Shown here one piece after another: positions 1 through 9,500 of a stretch of 64,000 nucleotides of DNA. Position numbers and translations under genes: made by a program. Source of the DNA: Paucibacter sp. DJ2R-2. Its GTDB lineage: Bacteria; Pseudomonadota; Gammaproteobacteria; Burkholderiales; Burkholderiaceae_C. A model generated the notes under the pieces. The model was not told the origin of the DNA. It made no database searches and saw nothing but the letters and a program-made list of their open reading frames with translations. Every line of letters begins with the position of its first letter. Positions within the stretch are counted from its first letter, which is position 1. The stretch lies in assembly GCF_025717675.1 (NCBI RefSeq), contig NZ_JAJIRT010000001.1, forward strand, positions 186,001-250,000, written 5' to 3'.

Positions 1-719
1 TGCACACGGGCGACGCGGCGGAAGTCCCAGTTCTCGTTGTCGGGCTGCAGGCGGCGCTCCTCACCGATGATGAGCAGGGCATCGCCCGGCGCCAGGCGCG
101 TGGACTGGCCGGCCAGGTACAAGGTGGTGCCGCCCCAGTGCGGCGGCACGGCCTCCATGCTCAGCACCGGCATGGCGTTCCAGGCCGCGCGGGCCTGCAG
201 CGGCGCCAGGGTCTCGAAGACCTGGGGCTTCTCGTCCTGGGCCGGAATGCTCTGGGTCTTGCTGCCGGCGTCGATACGCGCCTGCAGCGGCGCGCCGGGC
301 GAGGTCTCTAGATTGAAGGCCAGATAGGTGGAGGCCGCCACGCCGGGGCGCAGCTCGTAGCCGATGGCACGGGCCAGCTCCAGCACCGAGCGGCGCTCGG
401 TGGCGGTGCGCAGAAAACCTTCGTTGAGCAGGCGCTCCTGGTAGAAGCTCAGCACATCGAGCACGCCGGCCCAGGCGTCCAGCAGGGCCAGGGCCGGGTC
501 GCTGCGCTCGCGCGTGCTCAGGGCTTGCAGGGCCGGCGCCTGGGACAGCAGGGCCAGCTGGCTTTCCATGAAACGCGCCTGGCTGCCGACCCGGGCCGAG
601 AGGCTGCGCTGGCCCGGCGGGTTGATGGCATCCACCGGCGTCAGCACCGACACGCCGGCGCAGCAGCCGCATTGCGCATCTGCGCCTGCGGGATTGGAAG
701 TCGACGATGGGGGGCTCAC
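1..719 (-). CDS. Putative eCIS baseplate wedge assembly protein (second J-type protein), C-terminus beyond the window
   Basis: The reading frame starts with GTG at 719, overlapping the TGA of the upstream gene (GTGA), with AGGTGG just before it. It stays open to the left edge, so about 239 residues are visible. The N-terminus carries a CGCC cluster and the phrase LTPVDAINPPGQ, followed by ALLDAWAGVLDVLSFYQERL and a segment like TLYLAGQSTRLAPGDALLI. These are hallmarks of the putative baseplate assembly protein family found in Afp11/Afp12-type eCIS loci (family knowledge from memory). The role would be a baseplate wedge subunit joining the hub to the sheath-tube trunk. It is the last visible gene of the eCIS operon. 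Confidence 0.85.
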   Translation of the reverse strand, partial: MSPPSSTSNPAGADAQCGCCAGVSVLTPVDAINPPGQRSLSARVGSQARFMESQLALLSQAPALQALSTRERSDPALALLDAWAGVLDVLSFYQERLLNEGFLRTATERRSVLELARAIGYELRPGVAASTYLAFNLETSPGAPLQARIDAGSKTQSIPAQDEKPQVFETLAPLQARAAWNAMPVLSMEAVPPHWGGTTLYLAGQSTRLAPGDALLIIGEERRLQPDNENWDFRRVARV

Positions 720-3178
720 AAACCACCTCGCATGCTCAGCCGCAGCCGGCCGTTCTCAGGGAAATTGGGGTCGTTGTCCAGGCGCAGCACTTCCAGGCTG
801 GCCGCGAGGATCACGCCCGCGGCCCGCTCGCCCTGGGCCGTGCGGCCCCAGCGCTGGAAGCGCAGCACCTCGACCGAAGCCACCCCCACCAGGGACTGCG
901 CCGCCTCGACCAGGGCCGAGAGCGCCAGGCTGCCGCCGAAGCTGAAGTGATCGGGGTGGAAAAAGGCCGGCTGGCCCTGGGCATCCAGGCCATTGGACAG
1001 GCGCGCCAGCAGGCTTTGCTCCACCGCCGCAGCCATGAAGCCGGGCCGCACACAGACCGCCAGCTCAATGTCCAGCGGCACATAGGCCGGCTCCTGCAGT
1101 TCCATGTCGTAGCCGGCCAGGCGGTAGCGGTCGAGATGGGCCAGCATCTCGGCGCGGAAGGCGGCATCGAGAGGCAATCCGCCGCGCCGGTCAATGCTGA
1201 CGAAGACGGTGTACCAGCTGCCGGTCCAGCGCAGGCGGGCGGCGGCGCGCTGCACCTGCGGGTGGCGCTCGGCCATGCGGGCGTAATCGTCTTCGGTGAC
1301 GGCGCGCTCCTGGCTGCGGAAGGACTCGGGCGCGAACAGGCGCACGGTGTCGGCGCTCTCGGGATCGCAGCCGCCCTGGGCTGAGAGGGGATTGCGCACG
1401 CGCAGCACAAAGGGCCGGATCAGGGGCTCGTCGCAGACCAGGCGGACGATGCTGTCGGGCCCGACATTGCCGGCCGCGCCGCCGCCCTGGCGGTAACTGG
1501 CCAGCAGGCGCGCGCCGGGCTCGGGCCGGCGGCCGAACTGGTTGTCGCCGAAGCGCAGGCTGGCGCGACCATCGGCCTCGGTTTCCAGCACGAACTCCTG
1601 CGCAAAGCGGTCGCTGGCCAGCAGATCGCGGCGTGGCGTCCAGCGGCTGGCACCGAGCAGAATCTGGTCGCCGAACTGGGCCGGGTCGTCCAGCTCCAGG
1701 TGCATATCGGCGGGCACAGCCAGACGGGGATCCTGGCGCAGAGCGCGTGCGGCCGACCAAGCCTGGGCCTGGTCGTGGCTGTAGGGCTCGGCGAAGGCGA
1801 TGCCGGGCTCCTGCAGCCGAGGCCGATAGGGGCGCGCCGAACGACCCGGGCGATCAACCGGGGCTTCGGGCGGCAGCAGGCTTTCAGCACGCCGGCTCAG
1901 GCCCTGATCGGCCAGCAGCACATTGCCGCGCATCACCGAGATGGCGCGCCGCACCAGGCTGCCGCCTTCCTCGAACTCGGCGCTGACGCACAAGGGAAAC
2001 GGCAGGGCATCGTCCTCATGCCAGCGCAGCAGCAGCAGATCGGTGCCGGTCAGTTCGTCGCGGGCGGGCTCCACGGCCAGCAGGCGCAGGGCGTGGCGGT
2101 GGCTGCGTTCGCGGTCGGCCTCGCGGCCGGTGCTGGCACTTCGGATCTCCTCGGCGATCAGCACCTGACCCGGCAGCAAGGCCAGCACCGGGCTGTTGAC
2201 CACGGCCGCGCTGGTGGCGCCGCGCGGCAGGCAGTACCGCAGCTCACCCCAATCGTGCAGGGCGATGCGGTTGTGGGCCGAATGCAGGCTCAGGGCATGC
2301 AGGGTTTCGAACACCAGGCTGCCGTCCTCGGGCAGCCGGGCCAGTTCCTCGCTGCGCAGCACCGGAGCATCCGGGTCGCCGCCACGGGTCAGCAGCATGC
2401 TGCGCGCGGGCAGGCTGCGGCCATCGGCCTGGGGCGAGACCTCCACGCAGACAAAAGCGCGGCTGTTGCAGCCCTCGTGTACGGCGTAGTCCAGCAAACG
2501 TGCATGGCGGCGCAGCGAGACACGCCGGCGCGCCGTGCCCAGATAGGCCTCAGTGGCCACCGCGTCCTGACGGTAGCTGAGCAAATCGCCGACATGGGCC
2601 AGCATCTCGACCAGGGTGCTGGAAAAATCGGCCGGGTGGGCGTCCTGCCCGCCGGGGATCAGCTGGCCCATGCGGTCCAGCATCAGGCGGCGGAAGCTGG
2701 CGTAGTCCTTGGCCAGGTAATCGAGCAAGGGTTCGGGAAGGCTTGCTGGCGGGCAATGGTGCTGGGTCTCGCAATCGAAATCCGAAGGGCATTGCGCCTT
2801 GAAACTGAAGCGAATACTGGCCAGCACGGGGTCGATGCCGGCGGGCGAGAACTCGGGCGCGGCCGGGTCGATCAGCTGCAGCTCGTACCAGGAGAAATCC
2901 CCGGCCTGGTCCACCGTCAGGGTCAGCACCTTGCCGCTGGCCTGGGCCGTCAGCACATGTACGCCTTGGATGCGAACGCCGCCGACGATGCGGCAATGCG
3001 CGGCGCTCAGACCGCTGACCGGGAACACGAAGAAGAGCTTGAGCGTGCGCTGGTCCTTGGTGACGACTTCCAGGTAATCGATGCCGTTGAGAGCCGGCGG
3101 CAGGGACTGCTCACGCAGCAGCTGCAGCCGGCGCGGGTTCTCGCTGCGGGCCTGTCGGCGTTGGCTGCTGCCCGTCAT
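716..3178 (-). CDS. eCIS baseplate wedge protein, gpJ/gp6-like (Afp11/PVC11 type)
   Basis: 820 residues. The central part has FSSTLVEMLAHVGDLLSYRQ and EAYLGTARRRVSLRRHARLL, the typical start of phage baseplate J-like wedge proteins. Around residues 540-590 lies RFGDNQFGRRPEPGARLLASYRQGGG, the usual J-fold core. About 820 residues is normal for the eCIS version. The start ATG overlaps the stop of the gp25 gene, and its own stop overlaps the GTG of the next wedge gene, so the three are translationally coupled. The protein should form the wedge ring of the baseplate with gp25 and the second J-type protein. The family assignment is confident; which Afp number it equals is inferred from order. Confidence 0.88.
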   Translation of the reverse strand: MTGSSQRRQARSENPRRLQLLREQSLPPALNGIDYLEVVTKDQRTLKLFFVFPVSGLSAAHCRIVGGVRIQGVHVLTAQASGKVLTLTVDQAGDFSWYELQLIDPAAPEFSPAGIDPVLASIRFSFKAQCPSDFDCETQHHCPPASLPEPLLDYLAKDYASFRRLMLDRMGQLIPGGQDAHPADFSSTLVEMLAHVGDLLSYRQDAVATEAYLGTARRRVSLRRHARLLDYAVHEGCNSRAFVCVEVSPQADGRSLPARSMLLTRGGDPDAPVLRSEELARLPEDGSLVFETLHALSLHSAHNRIALHDWGELRYCLPRGATSAAVVNSPVLALLPGQVLIAEEIRSASTGREADRERSHRHALRLLAVEPARDELTGTDLLLLRWHEDDALPFPLCVSAEFEEGGSLVRRAISVMRGNVLLADQGLSRRAESLLPPEAPVDRPGRSARPYRPRLQEPGIAFAEPYSHDQAQAWSAARALRQDPRLAVPADMHLELDDPAQFGDQILLGASRWTPRRDLLASDRFAQEFVLETEADGRASLRFGDNQFGRRPEPGARLLASYRQGGGAAGNVGPDSIVRLVCDEPLIRPFVLRVRNPLSAQGGCDPESADTVRLFAPESFRSQERAVTEDDYARMAERHPQVQRAAARLRWTGSWYTVFVSIDRRGGLPLDAAFRAEMLAHLDRYRLAGYDMELQEPAYVPLDIELAVCVRPGFMAAAVEQSLLARLSNGLDAQGQPAFFHPDHFSFGGSLALSALVEAAQSLVGVASVEVLRFQRWGRTAQGERAAGVILAASLEVLRLDNDPNFPENGRLRLSMRGGL

Positions 3179-3534
3179 GGCATGGCCCTCGAGAAGTTGG
3201 CCAGCTGGCGCTCGCGGTCACGGCGCACGATGTACTGCACGCTGACCTTCAGGCGCTCATCGACATGCTCAATCTGCACGCCCTCGACCTCGATCAGCTC
3301 GCCCAGCCACTGCTGCAGCGAGCCTTGCACCGTGGACTGCAGGGCGGCGGCCAGGGCATCGCTGTTGGGCGCGAACACCAGCTGCAGCAGGCCGCAGCCA
3401 AAATCGGGCCGGTTGACGCGCTCGCCCGGCTGGGTGAAGAGCACCTGCTCGATCATCTGGCGGATACGGGCATCGGCCTCGCGCTCGGCGCTGCGGCCTC
3501 GGCTGTCGATGCGGTAGGGGAACTCGAGGGCCAT
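3175..3534 (-). CDS. Baseplate protein, GPW/gp25 family (Afp9/PVC9 type)
   Basis: 119 residues from ATG at 3534. A TTG three codons further upstream is possible, but GAGGA lies 9 bases before the ATG, which favours the ATG. The sequence has the gp25 core: ADARIRQMIEQVLFTQPGERVNRPDFGCGLLQLVF, in which the GERV..PDFGCGL motif is diagnostic (pieces at about residues 30-55). gp25-family proteins are the most conserved baseplate wedge component of contractile tails, T6SS (TssE) and eCIS, and help lock the sheath to the baseplate. Its stop overlaps the start of the J-type wedge gene. Confidence 0.92.
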   Translation of the reverse strand: MALEFPYRIDSRGRSAEREADARIRQMIEQVLFTQPGERVNRPDFGCGLLQLVFAPNSDALAAALQSTVQGSLQQWLGELIEVEGVQIEHVDERLKVSVQYIVRRDRERQLANFSRAMP

Positions 3535-3550
3535 CGCTGCCAATCCTCAC

Positions 3551-3874
3551 TCAGAGTGCCGACGCGCGCAGCTGCGTCATGGCGATGATCAAGGGCGTGC
3601 CCGTGGGCGCGCAGACAGAGCTGCTGGACTGCAGCACCAGCGGCTGGCCGCCGGCCAGCACCCGCGTGCTGCCGGTGAGCCACTGGCCGGTGACGCAAGG
3701 GCCGTTTCCGGCAGTCGGTGGCGGCATGGAGCAGCCGGCCACCAGATAGGGCGCGGCGATGGTGACCACCGGTTGGCCCGAGACCAGCACGCGCGGAAAG
3801 GGCACGCTGGGATTGGCCTGGCCGCCGTGCGAGCACAGCACGGTGGCGCCGACATGAACGATGAAGCCTGGCAT
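3551..3874 (-). CDS. PAAR-like spike tip protein (Afp10/PVC10 type)
   Basis: 107 residues, ATG at 3874 with CAGGAA upstream. The chain is rich in short beta turns: HVGATVLCSHGGQANPSVP near the start, then LVAGCSMPP, GPCVTGQW, LAGGQPLVLQSS and a PTGTPLII end. It has four cysteines and one early histidine. This pattern matches the PAAR-like proteins encoded between the gpV spike and gp25 in eCIS clusters, which cap the spike and pierce the target envelope. Position in the operon agrees. Which residues bind a metal is not certain from sequence alone. Confidence 0.8.
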   Translation of the reverse strand: MPGFIVHVGATVLCSHGGQANPSVPFPRVLVSGQPVVTIAAPYLVAGCSMPPPTAGNGPCVTGQWLTGSTRVLAGGQPLVLQSSSSVCAPTGTPLIIAMTQLRASAL

Positions 3875-3896
3875 GGTAGGTGGGTTCCTGCTGCGC

Positions 3897-4412
3897 TCAG
3901 ATCACCGTCAAGGCGCCGGCGTTGATATTGACGCTGGGGCCGTTGAGCATGATGGTGGCGCCCTGGCCGTTGCTGATGGTGATGCCGATCTCGTTGATCG
4001 AGATCAGGGCGCCCGCGGTGGTCTTGAGCAGGATGCCGCCGGCCGGGCCGGGCAGGTCGGAAATCATCAAGGCGTTCTGGTTGCCGGTCTGCAGCACGAT
4101 GCTGGGCGAGACCGGCAGGCCGGCCAGGGCCAAGGCCGGCACATCGGCCGCACTGCCCCAGAAGCCTCCGACCCAGATCGGGTGGTCCGGGTCGCCCTGC
4201 TCGAACTCCACCCAGACGCCGGCGCCGATCTGCGGCAGGCAGAACAGCCCGGCCTGCTTGCCGGTGAAGGGCACGCAGGCCATGGCCCAGCTGGACAAGC
4301 CCAGGCCCATGACATCGGGCACCTGCACCTGCAAGCGGCCCATCTGCATGGGGTCGATGTTGTTGAGCACCACACCGCGGTACTTGCCGTAGTACTTGCC
4401 TTCGCTGCTCAT
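3897..4412 (-). CDS. Spike/hub OB-fold protein, phage baseplate assembly protein V type
   Basis: 171 residues from ATG at 4412, which overlaps the stop of the gpD-like gene by ATGA. A longer open frame upstream is only a shadow of that gene. The sequence begins YYGKYRGVVLNNIDPMQMGR, then VPDVMG, WAMACVPFTG, GVWVEFEQGDPDHPIWVGGFWG: the classic gpV/gp5/VgrG OB-fold. The C-terminal third (GGILLKTTAGALISINEIGI, then repeated short beta units ending SVNINAGALTVI) looks like the start of a triple-stranded beta-helix spike. With the gpD-like protein it makes a two-gene equivalent of Afp8 or VgrG. It should carry the PAAR-like tip. Confidence 0.9.
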   Translation of the reverse strand: MSSEGKYYGKYRGVVLNNIDPMQMGRLQVQVPDVMGLGLSSWAMACVPFTGKQAGLFCLPQIGAGVWVEFEQGDPDHPIWVGGFWGSAADVPALALAGLPVSPSIVLQTGNQNALMISDLPGPAGGILLKTTAGALISINEIGITISNGQGATIMLNGPSVNINAGALTVI

Positions 4413-5521
4413 GGGGGCACCATCGGGAGGGTTGAGATGAGTCCGTTGCGGCTCAAGGTGAAGTTCTGCTTGAACTCGCCAGGCTTGAAGTTGCTGGTGA
4501 CCGACTTGACGTAGTACATGCCGTCGAAGGCCACGCCGGCGCCGCGCACGCCGACCAGCTCGCGCGCGCGCAGCACCGTGCCATAGCGCAGCACATCGAC
4601 GGAGCCCGTGGCCTGCACCACATCGGCCGAGCCGGCCGCCGCCGCCATGCCCTTGGACAGCGCGGCCATGGGCGAGAGCTTGGCCGTGTCGCTCATCAGA
4701 TTGATGGACTTGGGCAGGGACTGCAGCAGGCCCAGGGGCGGGTTGAGCAGGCTGACATCGGGAATCGGCAGCGGGATCGGGAACTTGGTCAGCGAGTTCT
4801 GGATGAAGACCACCGGCATGGCCTTCTTGGCATGGTCGATGCTGAAGCTCAGCGACTCGACATTGCTGTGCGCATCCATGCCCAGATTGAGCGCCGGCTG
4901 GGGCAGGCCGATCTTGATCTCCGGGCCCCAATAGGCGATGTTCATGCCGGGCGCCGGGCCGGGCACGATGTAGAAGACATGGCCGGCATCCTTGGCCAGT
5001 TTTTCAAGATAGGCCAGGTCGGTGCCCTGGTGGGTGGGGATCTTCTCCACCGGCACCGGCACATCGTTGAAGACCTGGGGGATGACCAGGGGCACCATGC
5101 CGAACATGGCGTACTTGGCCACGATCAGGGCCACGCGGGCCTCGGCCGGCATGGCGGGGTAAGGCAGGCCGTTGAACTGCTGCTGGTCCATGGCCACCGA
5201 CAGGTCTTCACCGGTGATGGTCAGGGTGCTGACGCCGGGCTCGTTGGAGCCGCTGATCTCCTGCTTGGTGATCAGCCCGTCCATCAGCACGCGCGGCAGG
5301 CTGTTGATGGTCAGCACGATCAGCACCCGCAGCCAGGGCACCTGGCCACCGGCCAGCACCAGCAAGGTGTGCAGGGGGGAACGGCTTTCGATGGCAAAGC
5401 TGATCTGGAAGCCGCTTCGCGAACCGGCCGCCGAAGTCACCTGGAAGCTCTGCAAAGCCTCCATCACCGGCTGCGGCACGGGCACCGGCACCGCCGGCCC
5501 GACCAGCAGGGTGACATGCAT
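4409..5521 (-). CDS. Hub protein, phage late control gene D (gpD/gp27)-like
   Basis: 370 residues from ATG at 5521. A GTG four codons upstream (5533) is also possible. The upstream LysM-like gene stops at 5526, leaving a 4-base gap. The protein is beta-rich in its N-terminal half (VTLLVGPAVPVPVP, then ITGEDLSVAMDQQQFNGLPYPAMPAEARV) and has a central piece EKIPTHQGTDLAYLEKLAKDAGHVFYIVPG, where THQGTDLAYLEKLA is typical of gpD/VgrG hub domains. It forms the trimeric hub between tube and spike. It is split from the OB-fold spike gene, unlike the fused VgrG-like protein of Afp and PVC. Confidence 0.85.
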   Translation of the reverse strand: MHVTLLVGPAVPVPVPQPVMEALQSFQVTSAAGSRSGFQISFAIESRSPLHTLLVLAGGQVPWLRVLIVLTINSLPRVLMDGLITKQEISGSNEPGVSTLTITGEDLSVAMDQQQFNGLPYPAMPAEARVALIVAKYAMFGMVPLVIPQVFNDVPVPVEKIPTHQGTDLAYLEKLAKDAGHVFYIVPGPAPGMNIAYWGPEIKIGLPQPALNLGMDAHSNVESLSFSIDHAKKAMPVVFIQNSLTKFPIPLPIPDVSLLNPPLGLLQSLPKSINLMSDTAKLSPMAALSKGMAAAAGSADVVQATGSVDVLRYGTVLRARELVGVRGAGVAFDGMYYVKSVTSNFKPGEFKQNFTLSRNGLISTLPMVPP

Positions 5522-5525
5522 GCCT

Positions 5526-5870
5526 TTAAGCACCGCCCGCCCCTCCCCAGCCACCCGAGCCGCCACCCATGCCCTCGGGCAGGGTCAGGCGGATGCGGCG
5601 GCCGATCTCTTCCAGATCGCGCGCATCGAGATCGCCGTTGGCATCGGGCAAACGCCAGAACTGCTCGGGGTCGCCCAGCACGGCGGCGGCCATGCGGTCG
5701 ATGTGATCGCCCTCCACCACCCGGTACTCCTGAAAGCTGACAAAGCGCGCCGGGTCGGGCACAAAGCGGCGCCGCAGATAGACCACGGTGCGGCCGTCGG
5801 CCTCGGTCCACTCGGCGGTTTCGATACCGTGGTAGCGGCTGTTGGGCGGGTAGCGTTGGTCGGTGCTCAT
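5526..5870 (-). CDS. LysM-like baseplate/tube-adaptor accessory protein
   Basis: 114 residues, ATG at 5870. The start (RYPPNSRYHGIETAEW) and the segment FQEYRVVEGDHIDRMAAAVLGDPEQFWRLPDAN, in which YRV.EGD.ID.MAA..LGDP..WW/FWRL is LysM-like, match the small proteins found next to the tube adaptor in eCIS operons. It ends in a glycine-rich tail (GMGGGSGGWGGAGGA). In Afp7-type proteins a LysM domain is often fused to the tube adaptor; here it is a separate gene 28 bases downstream. The likely role is to anchor the adaptor to the hub. Confidence 0.75.
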   Translation of the reverse strand: MSTDQRYPPNSRYHGIETAEWTEADGRTVVYLRRRFVPDPARFVSFQEYRVVEGDHIDRMAAAVLGDPEQFWRLPDANGDLDARDLEEIGRRIRLTLPEGMGGGSGGWGGAGGA

Positions 5871-5898
5871 GGTGTGCTTCTCGGTGGGGGCGCTGGTC

Positions 5899-6555
5899 TC
5901 AGAACAAGGCGTTCAGGCCCAGGCTGGCCAGCGAGGCGCTGGAGGCCTTGCGGGCCAGGCGCTCGCGACCCTGGTGGTAGACCATGTAGAGGTGGCCGGC
6001 TTTGCTGCCAAAACCCAGGTCGTTGATGTTGAGCACCCGCATGCCCAGCGAGACGCGCGCACGGATGGGGTTGAGCTGGGCGTCGAAGGCCTCCTCGACG
6101 ATGGAGAAATCGGTGATGCGCACCGGCACGACCCGCTCCTTGCTCCACACAAACAGCGGCAGCGGCGCCTCCACCGGCGCGATCTCCAGCGTGCCCACGC
6201 TGGCCAGGGCGTTGTTGCGAATCAGGGTGCCGCTGTCGGGGTAGACCATCACCTCCAGCGCGGCCAGCTGGGCATGCAGGCCCACCTCGACCACGGCGGC
6301 ATGCTGGTCGGGCGCGGCCAGCTGGTCGGTAGCGTCGATGTCGGCGTCGAGCTTGAGGGTCTCGATCGGCGGGCCTTTGAGCCGCAGCGGCTGGCTCAGC
6401 GTCGTGCTGCTGCCGGCGCCCTGGGGCGTCAGCGAACGGGTCAGCAGATCGGGGTTGTACTGCAGGGCGATCACGCGCTGCACCGCACCGCTGGAGGGGT
6501 CGATCAAGATGATGCCGCCCTTGAGCAGCTTGGGCGAGCGGGTCAGGCCGGTCAC
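5899..6555 (-). CDS. Contractile injection system tube adaptor protein (CIS_tube N-terminal type, Afp7-like)
   Basis: 218 residues. The start is GTG at 6555, overlapping the TGA of the DUF4157 gene and preceded by an AAGGA. The sequence has the adaptor signature VIALQYNPDLLTRSLTPQ, then GPPIETLKLDADIDATDQLA, LFVWSKERVVPVRITDFSIVEEAFDAQLNPIRARVSL near residues 135-170. In known eCIS this protein links the inner tube to the hub. The coupling to the DUF4157 gene suggests that the two are made together. Confidence 0.85.
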   Translation of the reverse strand: MTGLTRSPKLLKGGIILIDPSSGAVQRVIALQYNPDLLTRSLTPQGAGSSTTLSQPLRLKGPPIETLKLDADIDATDQLAAPDQHAAVVEVGLHAQLAALEVMVYPDSGTLIRNNALASVGTLEIAPVEAPLPLFVWSKERVVPVRITDFSIVEEAFDAQLNPIRARVSLGMRVLNINDLGFGSKAGHLYMVYHQGRERLARKASSASLASLGLNALF

Positions 6556-9500
6556 TTTTCCTTCTCCTCGCTGCTGGCGGCGCCGAACAAATTGCCCAGC
6601 ATCTTTTGCGTGTCAAGCTTGAACTCGGCGGGCTCGGGTTGGATGTCCGAGAGCTTGGGCATGCGAAAGCCCTCGACGCTGTCGTAATGCAGGGGCATGC
6701 GCACACCCAGGCTCAGGCCGGTGTCGAACTTGGTCTCCTTGAGCGTCCAGACCTTTTCGGTGCTGACCTTGAAGACCGAGACGCCGGCCTCGGCAAACAC
6801 CTTGGCCTTGAGCGCAGCGCCGAGCTCGATGCTGCCGCCGATGTAGGCGCTGGCATCGACGCTGAAACGGTCCTTGGCGTAGGTGATCTCGCCGCCCAGC
6901 TCGGCCTTGCCTTTCAGACCCGCTCGCGCCTCCACGCTGAGCCCGCCACCGACCTTGCCGATGAAGGCATCGAGCACCACATTGGCGCCCACCGTGCCGG
7001 TGATGCCGCCACCGGCCGGGATGCTGGCTTTGGCCTTCATGCTGAAAGAGAAGTCCGGGTCGGGCTCGAAGGGGCTGAACTTGACCGTGGCCTTGATGCC
7101 GGTGAGCACGCCCGGACCGACGTAGTAGTAATAGCCAAGGCCGCCGTAGAGCTCGACCTTGAGGCCGATGGGGCCGATGGACGCGCCGGGAATGGGGATG
7201 CTGCCCGAGGCGCTGAACAGGCTTTTGGGCGTCTCGTCCTTGGGGAAGCGCGGGAACAGGGTGATGTCGGGGAAGCTCAGCTCGCCGTCAAAGGTGATCT
7301 TCTGCTTCTCGTCGATGATGATGGCGGCCGAGGCCACCATGTCCTTCTTGATCTCGTAGCTGAGCTTGCCGCTGCCGGTGAGGGTCTGGTTGGGGTGGAG
7401 CTTGACGTCGATGGAACCCTTGGCCCGGCCCTTGTCGATCTTGATATTGCCATCGCCGTAGACCTTTTCCTTGCCGCCCTGGTTTTCGTAGGTGGCATTG
7501 ACGTTGCCGTCCAGCCCGGCGAAGGCGATCCCAGTGCTGCCGGTGGCGCGGAACAGATCGCCATCGACCGAGAGCTTGGCGTCGATGGGCTTCAGGTACT
7601 TGCTCTTGGTCTCGATGCGGCCGCGGCCCGAGTAGCTGAAGCGGTTGTTGGCGTACTTGACCTCGAGCGCGGCCGGGTTCTTGCCCGGCAGCTCCAGATC
7701 GACCCGGCCGTTGGCATCGAGCTTGCCGTTTTTCAGGCTGACATCGACCGCACCGCCGGTGACAAAAGGCAGCTTGAGCTTGCTGGCCTCGACCTTGGCG
7801 CCGCCGCTCCACTGCCCGGCTTGGTAAAGCAACTCGCCCTTGGCCTCGTCGACGCCAGGGATGTAGACGAAGAGATCGCCTTTGAGCACCAGACCCTGGT
7901 CGTTGGCACTGGCCGTCAGCCTCACATCGGCCACCTTCTTGGCCCCGCCAAACTCGAACCCCAGCGTGCCCACCGGCTTGAAGGCCGGCGCCAGTTCCAT
8001 CATCACGCTGGCCTCGGTGACCTTCATGCCCGGGAACGGCGGCTTGATGGTCTTGGGATCAAGCGCCTTGCCCATGCGGAAGCCTTGGGGGTCCAGCACC
8101 ACATCGAGCGTGGGCAGCAGGGGCAGCGAGGGCTTGATGGTGCCTGCGGCCGTCACGCCCGAAGCGTCCATGCTCAGGGTGGTGAAGGTGATGGGGCTGA
8201 GCTTGGCGAACTCGGCCTTGATGGGCGCTGGCAGCTTGCCTGAATGGGGTTTGACCACACCGTCCGGGCCGATGGCCAGGGTCACGACCGTGCTCTTGGT
8301 CCCCGCCTTGGCACCAATGGCAGCATCGTCCAAGGTGGCCTTGAGCTTGTCATGGCCCTTGCCCTTGGGGTCGCGCTCGTAGCTGATGAGGGTCATGCCC
8401 TTGACGCTGCTGGCGATGGCGGCATTGACGCCGGTCAGTGGGATGGACTTGCTCTTGTCCGCCGGCAGCTTGAGTGTGAAGGGCTTGCCCAGCACGCTCA
8501 CTTCGACATCGACCGAGGGCTTGTCGGTGGCGGCCGTGACGGCCGGATCGACAAAGCGTTGCGAAAGCTGGCAGCAGATGCCGCAGGTCGGCGAGCCCTG
8601 CATCAGCACGCCGCCAAAGGTCAGCGACACCCGCTTGGGCCGCTTGCCCCCGAGCGCGTCCTTGGCATCGGCAAAAGCCTGTTCGGCCAGCTGGCGCAGT
8701 TGCTGCTGGATCAGGCCGCCGCTGGAGGCGTTGTCCACCTTGTCGATGACCTGCAAATTGCTGCCGGCGTTCGTGCCACCGACCTGCAGCTCCTGCATAT
8801 GGTCAAGCTCGCAGGTCGGGCCGATGGGCGGCTTGGGGAATTGCTTTTCGCCGCCGACCTCGGCCCAGCGCGCATGGGCTTTCTTGTCAAGCTTGTGGCC
8901 CACGGTCTCCAGCCAGGAGCGCTGCAGTTTCTCCGTCGGATCGCGGGCCTCGTTCTTGCCGGCCTTGTTCTGGGTCGGCACCGGAGCGCCCGACCAGTCG
9001 AACGCCGCATGAAGTGCGCTGGAGTTCTTCTTGCAATAGTCCAGGGCCTTCTGGCCTTTTTGCGGCGGCAAGACCAGGGTGTCCACCTTGTAGGTCGCCT
9101 CGGTCTTGTCCACCGTGCCGGTGGCCTGCTCGGGCACCGCCGTCCCCGTCAGTGTGAACTTGCGGTTGTAGGTCGTGGTTTCGTAGCCGGCCTGAAAGCT
9201 GGGCGGCTTGGCCTTGCCCGCGTCCTCATCCTTGCCGTCCTCGGGCTTGGCGGAGGGTGTTCCATTGCCCTTGCGCGACAGGCGCGGCCCTGTGCGGCTC
9301 AGGTTCTGGCTCAGGCTCGCCCCCTCCACTGGCCCGCCGCGTACCACCCGGTCGGCCGTCTGGTCGGCTTCCATTTCCAGGCGGCGGTAGTCGGGCCCAT
9401 GGTCGGCCAGATTGCTGATGCCGCTGCGCTGCAGGCCCTGCTGCTGCACCGTGTGGGCCAACTCATGGGCCAGCAGATGGCGGCCCGGCTCGCTGTGCGG

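Noticed and set aside
1700-3517. Plus-strand frame of 605 codons
   Set aside because: It is antisense to the J-type wedge and gp25 genes, which have clear family matches.
3897-4931. Longer 344-codon frame for the gpV-like gene
   Set aside because: The extra N-terminal part lies inside the gpD-like gene in another frame and is low-complexity; the ATG at 4412 with a 4-base overlap fits the operon.
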